Shown piece by piece: positions 55,875 through 64,000 of a DNA stretch of 64,000 nucleotides (position 1 is the stretch's first letter; every line of letters begins with the position of its first letter). Origin of the DNA: Enterobacter dykesii (GTDB lineage Bacteria; Pseudomonadota; Gammaproteobacteria; Enterobacterales; Enterobacteriaceae); assembly GCF_008364625.2 (NCBI RefSeq), contig NZ_CP126604.1, positions 3,844,001-3,908,000 on the forward strand. The letters are read 5' to 3'. The notes below the pieces were generated by a model, which did not search any database, had not been told where the DNA came from, and was given only the letters and a program-made list of their open reading frames with translations. The translations under genes and the position numbers were made by a program.

Positions 55875-56585
55875 ATGGCAGACGGCTATGCAAAAATGAA
55901 GCTGCAATCAGAAAGGAATTTAGCTCTGGCGCTTACCAAAGCATTGCGAGAAATACAAGCCACCAATATGAGCACTATCGAAAATCTGAAGCTTGGTACA
56001 CAGCGTTTAATCAACTATGGCTCGTGCTTGATACCAGACGATTACTATCGCAATACCTGTCGCGAGCTAATAAATGAGGACCGCCGTCTAACATTAGCAC
56101 TTGCTGAAATCTATAATCGAAACGATGTTGCTCTTGATATGGTTGAGATTTACTTTCGGAAAACTCTTAAACGACTTGGAGAGCAAAAGAGTAGCAATCT
56201 CGCTGTCTTTCTTAAAAAGGAATTAGGCGATAAGGCTTATGAGTACGCCGAAAAATCCAGCAAACTAGCGCTGTCCTTAACTATTGCAAAGCTCATAATC
56301 AGTAGTGGTGATTTTCATCAGTCGCATATCAGAATGGTCAATTCATTATCATCAATGTACGTTAACGGTGCCATAATCTATTCGAAAGCACAGGTGGCTG
56401 CATTAGCGGCTAATAAGCTCAAATTTCAGGATTCAGCATATTATCAGGCCTTGTACCAACAGAATCTTGAGATGCTTTACTTTCTTATTGAACCACAAAT
56501 GACAAAAATAATTTATCAAGTTGAATCAGGTGGGAACAATGAGGAAATAATCGGCGATGCTTTATATGAGTTATTAAAAAGATGA
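55875..56585 (+). CDS. Hypothetical protein, 236 residues
   Basis: A soluble, mainly helical protein (LALALTKALREIQATNMSTI; LGEQKSSNLAVFLKKELGDK; TIAKLIISSGDF) with a middle hydrophobic stretch that may contact membrane (KLALSLTIAKLIISS). The family is not recognised. ATG follows AAGGGAA by seven bases. It overlaps the next small membrane gene by four bases (ATGA), so the two are co-expressed. Low GC and the position beside attR suggest transfer. Confidence 0.6.
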   Translation: MADGYAKMKLQSERNLALALTKALREIQATNMSTIENLKLGTQRLINYGSCLIPDDYYRNTCRELINEDRRLTLALAEIYNRNDVALDMVEIYFRKTLKRLGEQKSSNLAVFLKKELGDKAYEYAEKSSKLALSLTIAKLIISSGDFHQSHIRMVNSLSSMYVNGAIIYSKAQVAALAANKLKFQDSAYYQALYQQNLEMLYFLIEPQMTKIIYQVESGGNNEEIIGDALYELLKR

Positions 56586-56758
56586 AACGAGCAATATTAT
56601 GGTTTCTGCAGTCTTATATTTATTACATCCCTATAGCACTCATCGTTGCTGGTGCTTATATATTCGCGCGTTTCCTGCCTGACTATTTTGGTTTTCTTAC
56701 TTTTGCATGGATCATCATTGTTACCTATTTTTATGTAAAACATAATCGTTGGTTCTGA
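56582..56758 (+). CDS. Small membrane protein, 58 residues
   Basis: A 58-residue protein starting MKRAILWFLQSYIYYIPIAL with two hydrophobic segments (IPIALIVAGAYIFARFL; FLTFAWIIIVTYFYV) and a basic end (KHNRWF). It starts within the stop codon of the 236-residue gene. The coupling of a soluble and a tiny membrane protein recalls toxin-immunity or effector-anchor pairs, but there is no sequence match to support a function. Confidence 0.55.
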   Translation: MKRAILWFLQSYIYYIPIALIVAGAYIFARFLPDYFGFLTFAWIIIVTYFYVKHNRWF

Positions 56759-56792
56759 TGGGAGCAGGGAAATCAACAGCCCTGACGCGCGC

Positions 56793-56827
56793 AAAAAAAG
56801 CCAACCCCGTACTCTCCAGGTGTTGGC
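56793..56827 (-). terminator. Rho-independent terminator on the minus strand
   Basis: Read leftward: GCCAAC ... GTTGGC followed by seven T residues. It would end a transcript coming from 56.8-57.4 kb, where no protein gene is seen on this strand. Confidence 0.65.
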
Positions 56828-57386
56828 CCTATCTTAAAGCTGCGACAATCTCACCATGTTAAAACACGTACGCATGTCCAGCAAAAATTCGTTAGAAACG
56901 ATATGTGCCTTCAATCTATATACAGATGCTCAACCGGCGTGTAGCTACGCCTGCATCTAACGCGAAGTCAGATAATTTTACGCGAGCCGTATTCACGGCC
57001 AGGATTGTCCTGCCTGCTGCCTGAGTATTCCTTCTCTTACCCCCACACTGCCCGCCCCCCCGGAAAGGAACTAGAATCCCTCTGGTATCCATCTCTCTGG
57101 CCCACTGCCTAATCTACAGATATTTTACCGAATCGTAATGCCTTTACTTGCGTATTTAGCGTAGGGATCCGCCTTGCTTCAGAGATTATTTCCTTATATT
57201 TCAATGAATTATATTTAACTTCAAAAAGCAACTCTCTTATTCTTCTGTTAAGCGCCCATCTTCACACTCTGTAAATTCTAAAGAAATCCCCCATCGCGCC
57301 GATCATCATCCGTGTGTATTATTTCCTGTAGCTTTTACAACAACTAACCTTAACTCAAATACTTAAGCGCCAAAGCGAAAGGCATC
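56828..57386. other. Gene-free interval
   Basis: About 560 bases with no convincing open frame on either strand, no tRNA and no repeat matching the others here. The right end must hold the promoter of the J-motif protein (GAAAGG ribosome site before 57387). A small RNA read leftward to the terminator at 56793 is possible. Confidence 0.4.
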
Positions 57387-58556
57387 ATGAGCACACCGAT
57401 CAAACGGCTAGAAATCATTAAAAATGCCATTGAACTGGAAGATGACGACATCATCCAGAGCCAGCTGACACGCCTGAAAAATGAAGCGTTTGACGATGAG
57501 CTACAGGCAATCGTCGTGGCGCTTGAGGAGAAGAACTACACCTCTGCGATGGCGGCCATTACCGCCTGGCTGCAGGGTCAGCGCGCCGTGACCCAGTGGC
57601 GCGATCCGCAGGTGGCCGCCAGCAAGCTGGAGCTGAAGGCGCTGGAAGAGCGTCTGCGCGATCTGATTGACCGGCGCAACGCCCGGGTGCAACAGCTTGA
57701 TGAGTTCAACGATCTCTATTTTTCTCGCCTCGGACCGCTGATGCAGCAGATCCTCGCCCTGCGTAAAACGCTGGCCGAGCTCAACCTGCGTCGTCAGCAG
57801 GCGGAAGCGCGTCGTCGCGAGGAAGATTACCGTCGCTGCCAGCGCTATATGGCGCAGGCGGTAGAGGTGCTGACGACGCTCACCCAGCGCTGGCGCGATC
57901 TCCCGGCCGACTCCGTGCAGGCAGCCGAGGCGCGTAAACATCTGGAGCAGCAAAGCAATCTCATCGCCAACCTGCTGGCCGAAGCGCTGGAGCTGGAGAG
58001 CGGCTTAACGCGCGAAGAGGAGCCTGCGCGTCAGGCGCGCGACGACGCTAATGAAGAGTACGAGAAATATCGCGAGCAGCATCACGATGCCGAAGTGCGG
58101 CTGCGCAAGGGTAAGGATCTTTCGGAAGAGGATCGGAACGAGCTGAAGCGTCTCTGGCGGCAGGCGAGCAAGCTCTGCCACCCGGACCTGGTTGCAGACG
58201 ATCTGAAAGAGGAAGCCAACGCGATGATGGTCCAGCTCAACCAGGCGAAGCAGCGTGGCGACGTTAAAACCATTCGCTCACTGGTGGCCCGCCTGCAGCA
58301 GGGCTTTGAGCCATTGATGGCAAGCGACAGGCTGAACGATCTGGAACGTATCCGCAAAAAAATGGCGCAGGTTCGCGAGCAGATAGACATTTTAGTGAAC
58401 GAGCTGGCAGAGCTGGAGAAAGAGGAGTCCTGGCTTCTGGTCTCGTCGCTCAACAATATGGAAGCGTACTTCGCTCAGCAGGAGAAAGCGCTGCACGAGG
58501 TCCGCGCCTCGCTCGAACATCAGGTGAGCGAAGCGCAGCTGGATTCCGCCGCCTGA
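57387..58556 (+). CDS. Coiled-coil protein with J-domain HPD motif
   Basis: A 389-residue cytoplasmic protein that is almost all charged coiled coil (for example KLELKALEERLRDLIDRRNA near 80 and LRRQQAEARRREEDYRRCQR near 132). Near residue 255 the sequence LKRLWRQASKLCHPDLVADD resembles helices II-III of a J domain with the HPD tripeptide that stimulates Hsp70. The first helix of a J domain is hard to see, so this may be a divergent or partial one. Its target is unknown. The stop codon abuts that of convergent yqjH with no gap. Confidence 0.75.
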   Translation: MSTPIKRLEIIKNAIELEDDDIIQSQLTRLKNEAFDDELQAIVVALEEKNYTSAMAAITAWLQGQRAVTQWRDPQVAASKLELKALEERLRDLIDRRNARVQQLDEFNDLYFSRLGPLMQQILALRKTLAELNLRRQQAEARRREEDYRRCQRYMAQAVEVLTTLTQRWRDLPADSVQAAEARKHLEQQSNLIANLLAEALELESGLTREEEPARQARDDANEEYEKYREQHHDAEVRLRKGKDLSEEDRNELKRLWRQASKLCHPDLVADDLKEEANAMMVQLNQAKQRGDVKTIRSLVARLQQGFEPLMASDRLNDLERIRKKMAQVREQIDILVNELAELEKEESWLLVSSLNNMEAYFAQQEKALHEVRASLEHQVSEAQLDSAA

Positions 58557-59321
58557 TTATTTGGCGTGCCAGTATGCGCTGGCACGCACCAGCTGTGGGT
58601 CAATCGCGTCGGTTTCAAACTGACGGCTCAGCGTCTTCACCACCTTCCCTTCCCCGGTCAGCCAGATGAAGTAATCTTCCCCTGGGACGGTCAGCGCCGT
58701 CAGATGGTCCGCTACTGCCTGCTCGCTGTGGCCCACCACCCAGGTGATGTTGAATTCACTCAGGTGCGCCAGATACGCCTTATAAGAATCGTCTCCGACC
58801 GTCACAACCGCATGAATTTCCGGGCGAACCGGCAGTTTAGCAATGCTCTCTAAGCGTCGACGCAGCGCAGGCATGCCGGACTCGTCGCACACGTACAGCT
58901 GCCAGGCGTAATCCTCCGGCACCACCAGCGAACCGCGCGGGCCGCCGATGGTCAGGCTGTCCCCCGCTTTCGCCTCGACCGCCCAGCAGCTGGCAACGCC
59001 GCCGTCATGAATGAAGAAATCGAGTACCAGCTCATGATTTTCCTCATCGTACAGAGGCGTATAGTCGCGCGCCTGAGGACGTACGCCGTCGCCCCAGTCG
59101 ATGCCTTCATCGGTGACCACCGGCGGTACAAACACCACACCCGGGGCCGGGAAAAAGACTTTGGTATGGTCGTCGAAACCGCGAGAGCTAAAGCCCTCCA
59201 GCGCCTCGCCGCCTAAAACAATGCGCTGGAAACCCGCGCTGGCGCGCTCGACGCGGAGCACCGTCAGCTCGCGAAAGCGCAGGTCATTACGAACACGCTG
59301 TGGGTAACGGGTAGATGCCAT
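58557..59321 (-). CDS. yqjH: NADPH-dependent ferric-chelate reductase YqjH
   Basis: A 254-residue siderophore-interacting flavoprotein (also NfeF) that reduces ferric chelates to release iron. It begins ASTRYPQRVRNDLRFRELTV as in E. coli. The FAD-binding domain includes RDYTPLYDEE near residue 85 and FFIHDGGVASCWA near 105; the NADPH-binding part has CDESGMPALRRRLE near 150 and FIWLTGEGKVVK near 218. It is divergent from yqjI, with a Fur-like box and YqjI-type palindromes between. Confidence 0.95.
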   Translation of the reverse strand: MASTRYPQRVRNDLRFRELTVLRVERASAGFQRIVLGGEALEGFSSRGFDDHTKVFFPAPGVVFVPPVVTDEGIDWGDGVRPQARDYTPLYDEENHELVLDFFIHDGGVASCWAVEAKAGDSLTIGGPRGSLVVPEDYAWQLYVCDESGMPALRRRLESIAKLPVRPEIHAVVTVGDDSYKAYLAHLSEFNITWVVGHSEQAVADHLTALTVPGEDYFIWLTGEGKVVKTLSRQFETDAIDPQLVRASAYWHAK

Positions 59322-59346
59322 TTATAGCCCCTTCTCTGATGAATAC

Positions 59347-59360
59347 GATATATCTAAATC
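59347..59360 (-). promoter_or_regulatory. YqjI-type operator near yqjH
   Basis: GATATATCTAAATC, on the minus strand GATTTAGATATATC, an inverted copy of the element at 59439-59451 (GTTTAGATATATC). It lies in the yqjH leader, 26 bases from its start codon, fitting repression of yqjH by YqjI. Confidence 0.55.
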
Positions 59361-59371
59361 AATTTTCAAAT

Positions 59372-59390
59372 GATAATGATTACTAATAAT
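59372..59390 (-). promoter_or_regulatory. Fur-box-like element before yqjH
   Basis: GATAATGATTACTAATAAT matches the 19 bp Fur consensus at 13 positions by my count, with the left half perfect. E. coli yqjH is known to be repressed by Fur as well as YqjI. Confidence 0.6.
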
Positions 59391-59423
59391 GAAAAATGCA
59401 AGATCTTTTAGATTGCATCTGAA

Positions 59424-59451
59424 TATATCTTAGATATAGTTTAGATATATC
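59424..59451 (+). promoter_or_regulatory. YqjI-type operator before yqjI
   Basis: A 15-base palindrome TATATCT-T-AGATATA at 59424-59438, followed directly by GTTTAGATATATC, about 20 bases before the yqjI start. Autoregulation is expected from E. coli. Confidence 0.6.
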
Positions 59452-59468
59452 AAATTGAAGGACGTATT

Positions 59469-59963
59469 ATGCGACACGAACACGACAGCGGCGGGCGTCG
59501 ACCGCGCTTTTTCGGCCACGGCGATCTGCGGCTGGTGATTCTGGATATCCTGACCCGCAGCGCGAGCCACGGCTACGAGCTGATCAAAGAGATCGAGAAT
59601 CTGACTCAGGGGAATTACACCCCGAGCCCCGGAGTGATCTACCCGACCCTGGATTATCTTCAGGATCAGTCGTTTATCACCATTACGGAAGAAGAGAACG
59701 GTCGTAAGACGATTAGGATTACCGCTGAAGGACAACGCTGGCTGGACGAGAACCGGGAACAGCTGGAGCAGATACAGGCACGTATCAAAGCGCGTTCCGT
59801 CGGTTTTCAGCTGCGCAAAAACCCGCAGATGAAGCGGGCGCTGGATAACTTCAAAGCGGTGTTAGACCTGAAGGTGAATCAGGGAGAGCTCAGCGACGCG
59901 CAGCTCAAGCAGATTATCGGCGTGATTGACCGCGCGGCGCTCGAGATCTCCCAGCTGGATTAA
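59469..59963 (+). CDS. yqjI: PadR-family metal-responsive repressor YqjI (short form)
   Basis: A 164-residue repressor (also NfeR) of yqjH and itself; in E. coli excess nickel relieves repression. The winged helix is present ([40 protein letters not shown]) and the C-terminal dimer helix matches ([20 protein letters not shown]). The N-terminus is only [18 protein letters not shown], whereas the E. coli protein has about 45 extra His/Cys-rich residues that bind metal. No in-frame extension is available upstream. It ends overlapping the convergent receptor gene by four bases. Confidence 0.9.
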   Translation: MRHEHDSGGRRPRFFGHGDLRLVILDILTRSASHGYELIKEIENLTQGNYTPSPGVIYPTLDYLQDQSFITITEEENGRKTIRITAEGQRWLDENREQLEQIQARIKARSVGFQLRKNPQMKRALDNFKAVLDLKVNQGELSDAQLKQIIGVIDRAALEISQLD

Positions 59964-61519
59964 GCCGGAGCGTGCTCGCTCACGCGGAAGACGCGTACCA
60001 GCTCTTTCAGGTGCATCGCCTGTTCGTTAAGGGATGCTGCTGCAGCCACAGACTCCTCGACCAGCGCGGAGTTCTGCTGGGTGGTAGCATCAATCAGGCC
60101 AATCGCGCTGTTAATCTGCGAGATACCTTCCGTCTGCTCGTGGCTGGCCTGCCGAATTTCCCGCAGGATCACGTCCATCTCTTCCACGTTGCCGACCATC
60201 CCGTTGATCAGTCCACTCGCTTTTTCAACCAGGTTCATCCCGTCCTGGGTCTGGCTGGTGGAGCTCTCAATCAGCTCGCGGATTTCGCTGGCAGACGACG
60301 CGCTCTTCTGGGCAAGCTGGCGAACTTCACCCGCCACCACCGCAAAGCCGCGACCGTGCTCGCCGGCGCGCGCCGCTTCCACCGCCGCGTTCAGCGCCAG
60401 AATATTGGTCTGGAAAGCAATGGCGTCGATCAGGTCGATAATGTCGGACATCCGGTTCGACGTCTCGTTAATCAGGCGCATTTTGCTGGTCACCTGCTTC
60501 ATCATCTCGCCGTTGTTTTTAACCACCGTGGCGGCATCCGCCGAGAGGTTGGTCGCTTCCCCGGTATGCGAGGCGGTATTTTTCACCGTCGCGGTGATCT
60601 GCTCCATCGAGGCGGCGGTCTGTTCTACAGAACTTGCCTGCTCTTCCGTGCGCGCGGCCAGATCCTGGTTCCCGGCGACAATCTGCGCGGCCGCGCTGGA
60701 GATATTCTCCGAGCCGGTTTGCACCTGCTGCACGATGTCCAGCAGCCGCGTTTTCATCTCCATCAGCGCATGCAGCAGCAGACCCGTTTCGTCTTTACCG
60801 TGTGGCGTGATGCTGCCCGTCAGATCGCCCTCAGAAATGGCTTTTGCAAAATGCACCGCCTCGCCGAGCGGACGAGTGATAGCGCGCACGATAAACCAGC
60901 CAATCATGCTGCCTGCCGCAACGCTAAAGAGCGTGAGCAGGATCAGCAGCAGACGGTTAGACCTGAAATCCCCTTCCACCTGCGCGCCAGCGCTCTGCAT
61001 CTCGCTGTTTTGAATGGTAATCAGCTCCTTCACCTTCGCTTTATAAGCCTGCTGCACGGCGAGGGTGGTGGTCATCATCTCCTGAATAGCACCCGCACGA
61101 TTGTTGTTCTGCACCGCCTGCAAAATGCGGTAGCGCGAGTCCAGATACTGCTGGCGCACGCTGCGGATTTCCGCCAGCACCTGCTGAGACTTTTGATCCT
61201 GCAACGCGTTGTTCAGCTCGCCCAGGATCACCGTAATGTGCTCGCTGATCTCTTTCAGGCGCTGCTGAGATTGCCCCGTGTAAGTGCCCTGCTCGTCCAG
61301 CAGCATCAGCTGTTGAGTGCTAATAAATTCCTGGAAGTTATCGATTAACTGGTTCGCTTTTACCGTGGTCGGATAATCACTGGTAATAATCGATTGCATC
61401 CCGTTATTAGCCCGGTTCAGGCTCATCAGAGACAGGCTCGCGCTGATGGCCATCAGGACAATAAAGAACCCAAACGCCAGAAATAATTTCGTGCCGATCT
61501 TTACGTCATGTAAGAACAT
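59960..61519 (-). CDS. Methyl-accepting chemotaxis receptor
   Basis: A 519-residue Tar/Tsr-like chemoreceptor. TM1 is near residues 11-31 ([20 protein letters not shown]) and the periplasmic four-helix bundle spans about 35-188. TM2 is near 190-210 ([20 protein letters not shown]), followed by HAMP and the signalling hairpin with [20 protein letters not shown] near 365. The C-terminus is [11 protein letters not shown], without the NWETF pentapeptide that binds CheR, so it is probably a low-abundance type receptor. The ligand is unknown. It lies behind a sigma-28 promoter. It is not present at this place in E. coli K-12. Confidence 0.9.
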   Translation of the reverse strand: MFLHDVKIGTKLFLAFGFFIVLMAISASLSLMSLNRANNGMQSIITSDYPTTVKANQLIDNFQEFISTQQLMLLDEQGTYTGQSQQRLKEISEHITVILGELNNALQDQKSQQVLAEIRSVRQQYLDSRYRILQAVQNNNRAGAIQEMMTTTLAVQQAYKAKVKELITIQNSEMQSAGAQVEGDFRSNRLLLILLTLFSVAAGSMIGWFIVRAITRPLGEAVHFAKAISEGDLTGSITPHGKDETGLLLHALMEMKTRLLDIVQQVQTGSENISSAAAQIVAGNQDLAARTEEQASSVEQTAASMEQITATVKNTASHTGEATNLSADAATVVKNNGEMMKQVTSKMRLINETSNRMSDIIDLIDAIAFQTNILALNAAVEAARAGEHGRGFAVVAGEVRQLAQKSASSASEIRELIESSTSQTQDGMNLVEKASGLINGMVGNVEEMDVILREIRQASHEQTEGISQINSAIGLIDATTQQNSALVEESVAAAASLNEQAMHLKELVRVFRVSEHAPA

Positions 61520-61559
61520 ATTTTCTCCATCGATGTGATTATTTCTCAGACGATCGCTG

Positions 61560-61586
61560 TTATCGGTAACGATTTCGCTAACTTTA
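61560..61586 (-). promoter_or_regulatory. Sigma-28 (FliA) promoter of the chemoreceptor gene
   Basis: On the minus strand TAAAGTTA-N11-ACCGATAA, nearly the FliA consensus TAAAGTTT-N11-GCCGATAA with exact spacing, 41 bases before the start codon. Confidence 0.85.
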
Positions 61587-61803
61587 TGAGTTTGATCGTT
61601 TTTTTATTTCATAACCGTTGCAATGGATAGGTAGAGACTATTAATATTGCTCCATCGATCGTTACCAGACCACCAGAGGGGTATTTTTCAAAATAGCGTT
61701 CTGGATAACTGACTTAGGCAGGAATAAATAACTGAGGCACTTTCTTTAGTTATTTAATATTAAATTAACAATAAACCACATTAATAGTCACAATCAGAAA
61801 AAT

Positions 61804-61841
61804 AAAAGCCGCTTATTCCTTACGGAATAAGCGGCTTTTTT
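61804..61841. terminator. Terminator of aer
   Basis: AAAAGCCGCTTATTCC-ttac-GGAATAAGCGGCTTTTTT, a 16 bp perfect stem that works in both directions, 15 bases beyond the aer stop. Confidence 0.93.
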
Positions 61842-61855
61842 GGAACATTACTGGC

Positions 61856-63376
61856 TCAATGAAGCACAGTCACCGCATCCTTAAGGCGTCCGGCGCGGTG
61901 CTTCACCATCGCAGAAATGTGCGCGCTCTCCTCGACCAGGTCGGCGTTTTTCTGCGTGATGCTGTCGAGTTCAGCCACCGCGCGGGTCAGCTCAGAGAGT
62001 CCGGTTGCCTGCTCGGAGGTCGCGTGGCTGATCTGGGCGATAAGCTGCGTCACGTTTTTCACCTGCACCACGATATCATCCATCGTGCGGCCTGCGGCGT
62101 GAACCTGCTCAGAGCCGGACTGCACCTTGCTGGCGCTGGCATCAATGAGTTTACGAATATCATTGGCGGCGCTGGCGCTGCGGCTGGCGAGATGGCGCAC
62201 TTCGCCTGCGACCACGGCAAAACCTTTTCCCTGCTCTCCTGCCCTTGCCGCTTCAACCGCCGCGTTCAGCGCCAGAATATTGGTCTGGAAAGCGATATCG
62301 TTAATCAGGGAGGTAATCGAGCCAATCCGCTGCGTGCTGTCGGCAATGTCATCCATGGTTTTGACGACGGTCTGCATCGCATTGCCCCCTTTCGTCGCCG
62401 CGCTGCTCGCGGCCACGGAGAGTTTGTCCACCTCGGCGGCGGTTTCAGAGTTGCTCTGAACGGAAGCGGCCATCTGGTTCATTGTCGCGACGGTTTGCTG
62501 CACGTTCGCCACGGTCTGACGCGTCCGATCGTTCAGGTCTTCATTTCCCTGCGCCAGCCTGTCGCTGCCGTCACGGACGCTTACCACCTGGCTAGACACG
62601 TCATTGATTAACCAGCGGCACATCAGGCCCAGCTGCCCGACCGCGCGCAGCGTCAGCCCCAGCTCGTCGCTGCGGTTCAGATGCTGCACGCTGTTGCGCT
62701 CACCGGTTGCGACCTTCAGAGCCTGTCGGGCCACATTCTCGATCGGGCGGACAATCTGTTGCTCAAACAGCAATGTCCCCAGCAGCATCACCACCGCGGC
62801 AGCAACCAGCGGCATCCACCCGGCGGAGGTCGCGACCAGCGTGGCGGCGAGCAGGGCAAAAAGCACCGCCATCACGCTGCGCACGCGCCAGCGCAGCGGC
62901 ATCGCCGGCAGTTTGCCCAGCCAGCCTTTTCCAACCACCAGCCCTTTATGAATACGTTTTTTACAGCGCCCGTCGTTCAGCGCCCGGTAGAGCGGCTCTA
63001 CGGCGGCAATCTCTTCCGCTGTGGCTTTGGTGCGAATGGACATATAGCCCGTGACCTGCCCGTGGCGCACCATCGGCACCGCATTCGCACGCACCCAGTA
63101 GTGGTCGCCGTTTTTGCGCCGGTTTTTGACAATCCCGCTCCACGGCTCGCCCTGCTGCAGCGTGTACCACATATCGGCAAACGCGGCTTTTGGCATATCG
63201 GGGTGACGAACCATATTGTGCGGCTGGCCCGTCAGCTCATCGAGCTGGTAGCCGCTCACCTGCACAAAGGTGTCGTTGGCGTGTGTGATGTAGCTGTGGA
63301 CGTCTGTGGTAGACATTAAGGTGGTGTCATCGTCCAGAGGATATTCATTCTGGGTGACATAGGTTGGAGAGGACAT
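61856..63376 (-). CDS. aer: Aerotaxis receptor Aer
   Basis: A redox-sensing receptor that guides cells to favourable oxygen. ATG at 63376 ([18 protein letters not shown]) gives 506 residues, the E. coli length; an ATG three codons upstream abuts its ribosome site and is less likely. The N-terminal PAS domain holds FAD ([32 protein letters not shown]). A hydrophobic anchor lies near 165-210, then HAMP and the signalling domain ([20 protein letters not shown] near 360). It ends DAVTVLH as in E. coli, with no methylation pentapeptide. Confidence 0.96.
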   Translation of the reverse strand: MSSPTYVTQNEYPLDDDTTLMSTTDVHSYITHANDTFVQVSGYQLDELTGQPHNMVRHPDMPKAAFADMWYTLQQGEPWSGIVKNRRKNGDHYWVRANAVPMVRHGQVTGYMSIRTKATAEEIAAVEPLYRALNDGRCKKRIHKGLVVGKGWLGKLPAMPLRWRVRSVMAVLFALLAATLVATSAGWMPLVAAAVVMLLGTLLFEQQIVRPIENVARQALKVATGERNSVQHLNRSDELGLTLRAVGQLGLMCRWLINDVSSQVVSVRDGSDRLAQGNEDLNDRTRQTVANVQQTVATMNQMAASVQSNSETAAEVDKLSVAASSAATKGGNAMQTVVKTMDDIADSTQRIGSITSLINDIAFQTNILALNAAVEAARAGEQGKGFAVVAGEVRHLASRSASAANDIRKLIDASASKVQSGSEQVHAAGRTMDDIVVQVKNVTQLIAQISHATSEQATGLSELTRAVAELDSITQKNADLVEESAHISAMVKHRAGRLKDAVTVLH

Positions 63377-63427
63377 GGTGGGCATCCCTTGCAGGTTATT
63401 TGAATGTTAATTTTGTGGGTCAATGTT

Positions 63428-63454
63428 TTTTCGGCGGTAAACAATTTATCTTTA
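63428..63454 (-). promoter_or_regulatory. Sigma-28 (FliA) promoter of aer
   Basis: On the minus strand TAAAGATA-N11-GCCGAAAA, a close fit to the FliA consensus with exact spacing, 52 bases before the aer start codon. Confidence 0.85.
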
Positions 63455-63749
63455 GTTGTTAAACTTGATGAAGATCGCAGATTTGACTTAAACCATACTT
63501 TTTGTACGATTTTATAATTCATTGATTTCAAATACTTTCGTAAAGAAATTACCTATAAAGCATGACCAGTTAACGCCCACTTAAGTTGCAGCGAATGCAC
63601 TTCTTTAGTGCAAATGCGCTTTTCCGCCCACATTTATCCTTTCTGTCCTGTACGGCTAAATCCCGTTTCGGTTGCTCCGGCATGATTAAATATTGTGCAA
63701 CATTAATTTAACCTGGCGTTTATCCCGATTTTTGTTAAGTCATCTGAAG

Positions 63750-64000
<251 letters not shown>

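Noticed and set aside
59972..61348. 458-codon open frame on the plus strand inside the chemoreceptor gene
   Set aside because: Antisense shadow; the minus-strand product has clear HAMP and signalling motifs and a sigma-28 promoter.

Overview
The window is chromosomal DNA of an enterobacterium close to Enterobacter (Enterobacter, Lelliottia or a near relative). Gene order and protein sequences follow the E. coli 66-69 min region (parE-cpdA-nudF-tolC ... rpsU-dnaG-rpoD-mug-ileX-yqjH-yqjI-aer-patA). A urease operon and a tRNA-borne P2-type element are added. The genus call is inference from gene content and protein similarity recalled from memory, not from a search.

Layout. 1-16,000: parE (cut by the left edge), the yqiA-cpdA-yqiB-nudF operon, tolC with a MarA/SoxS/Rob box, ygiB-ygiC, ygiD, zupT with a Fur-like box, ribB under an FMN riboswitch, ubiK, and hldE-glnE-ygiF. 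16,000-23,400: ygiM, cca, uppP, folB, plsY, an MFS transporter, and an OhrR/MarR-type regulator divergent from a secreted family IV esterase. 23,400-29,000: a complete urease operon ureD-A-B-C-E-J-F-G, preceded by an ATA-N9-TAT site that fits the Nac regulator. 29,000-35,000: tsaD, the rpsU-dnaG-rpoD macromolecular synthesis operon, mug, and the ileX tRNA-Ile2 gene.

35,133-55,365 is a P2/186-family element integrated in the 3' half of ileX and flanked by a perfect 54 bp direct repeat. It holds the contractile tail set (X, R, V, W, J, I, H, G, FI, FII, E/E', T, U, D), a full lysis cassette (holin Y, SAR endolysin K, spanins LysB/LysC), the late activator Ogr, a 186-type CI repressor, a DinI/Tum-like gene behind a perfect LexA box, and replication protein A. 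All head genes (portal, terminase, scaffold, capsid, head completion: Q-P-O-N-M-L) are absent, as are tail completion gene S and any Cox/Apl or CII gene. The integrase is broken by a frameshift. A putative Ogr-type late promoter sits directly in front of X, where the head genes should be. The simplest reading is an SOS-inducible, immobilised R-type tailocin (phage-tail bacteriocin). A 325-residue AT-rich cargo gene of unknown function lies between int and attR.

55,366-64,000: an AT-rich island with three hypothetical genes (two membrane proteins and a 236-residue protein), a coiled-coil protein with an HPD J-domain motif, the divergent iron/nickel pair yqjH/yqjI (YqjI lacks the metal-binding N-terminus of its E. 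coli relative), an extra chemoreceptor and aer, each behind a flagellar sigma-28 promoter, and the start of patA behind a sigma-54 promoter.

A family of dispersed palindromic repeats (core CCCTCTCCC-N3/4-GGGAGAGGG) sits at gene 3' ends in the core chromosome (five copies) and was not seen in the P2 element. No rRNA, CRISPR array or insertion sequence was seen.
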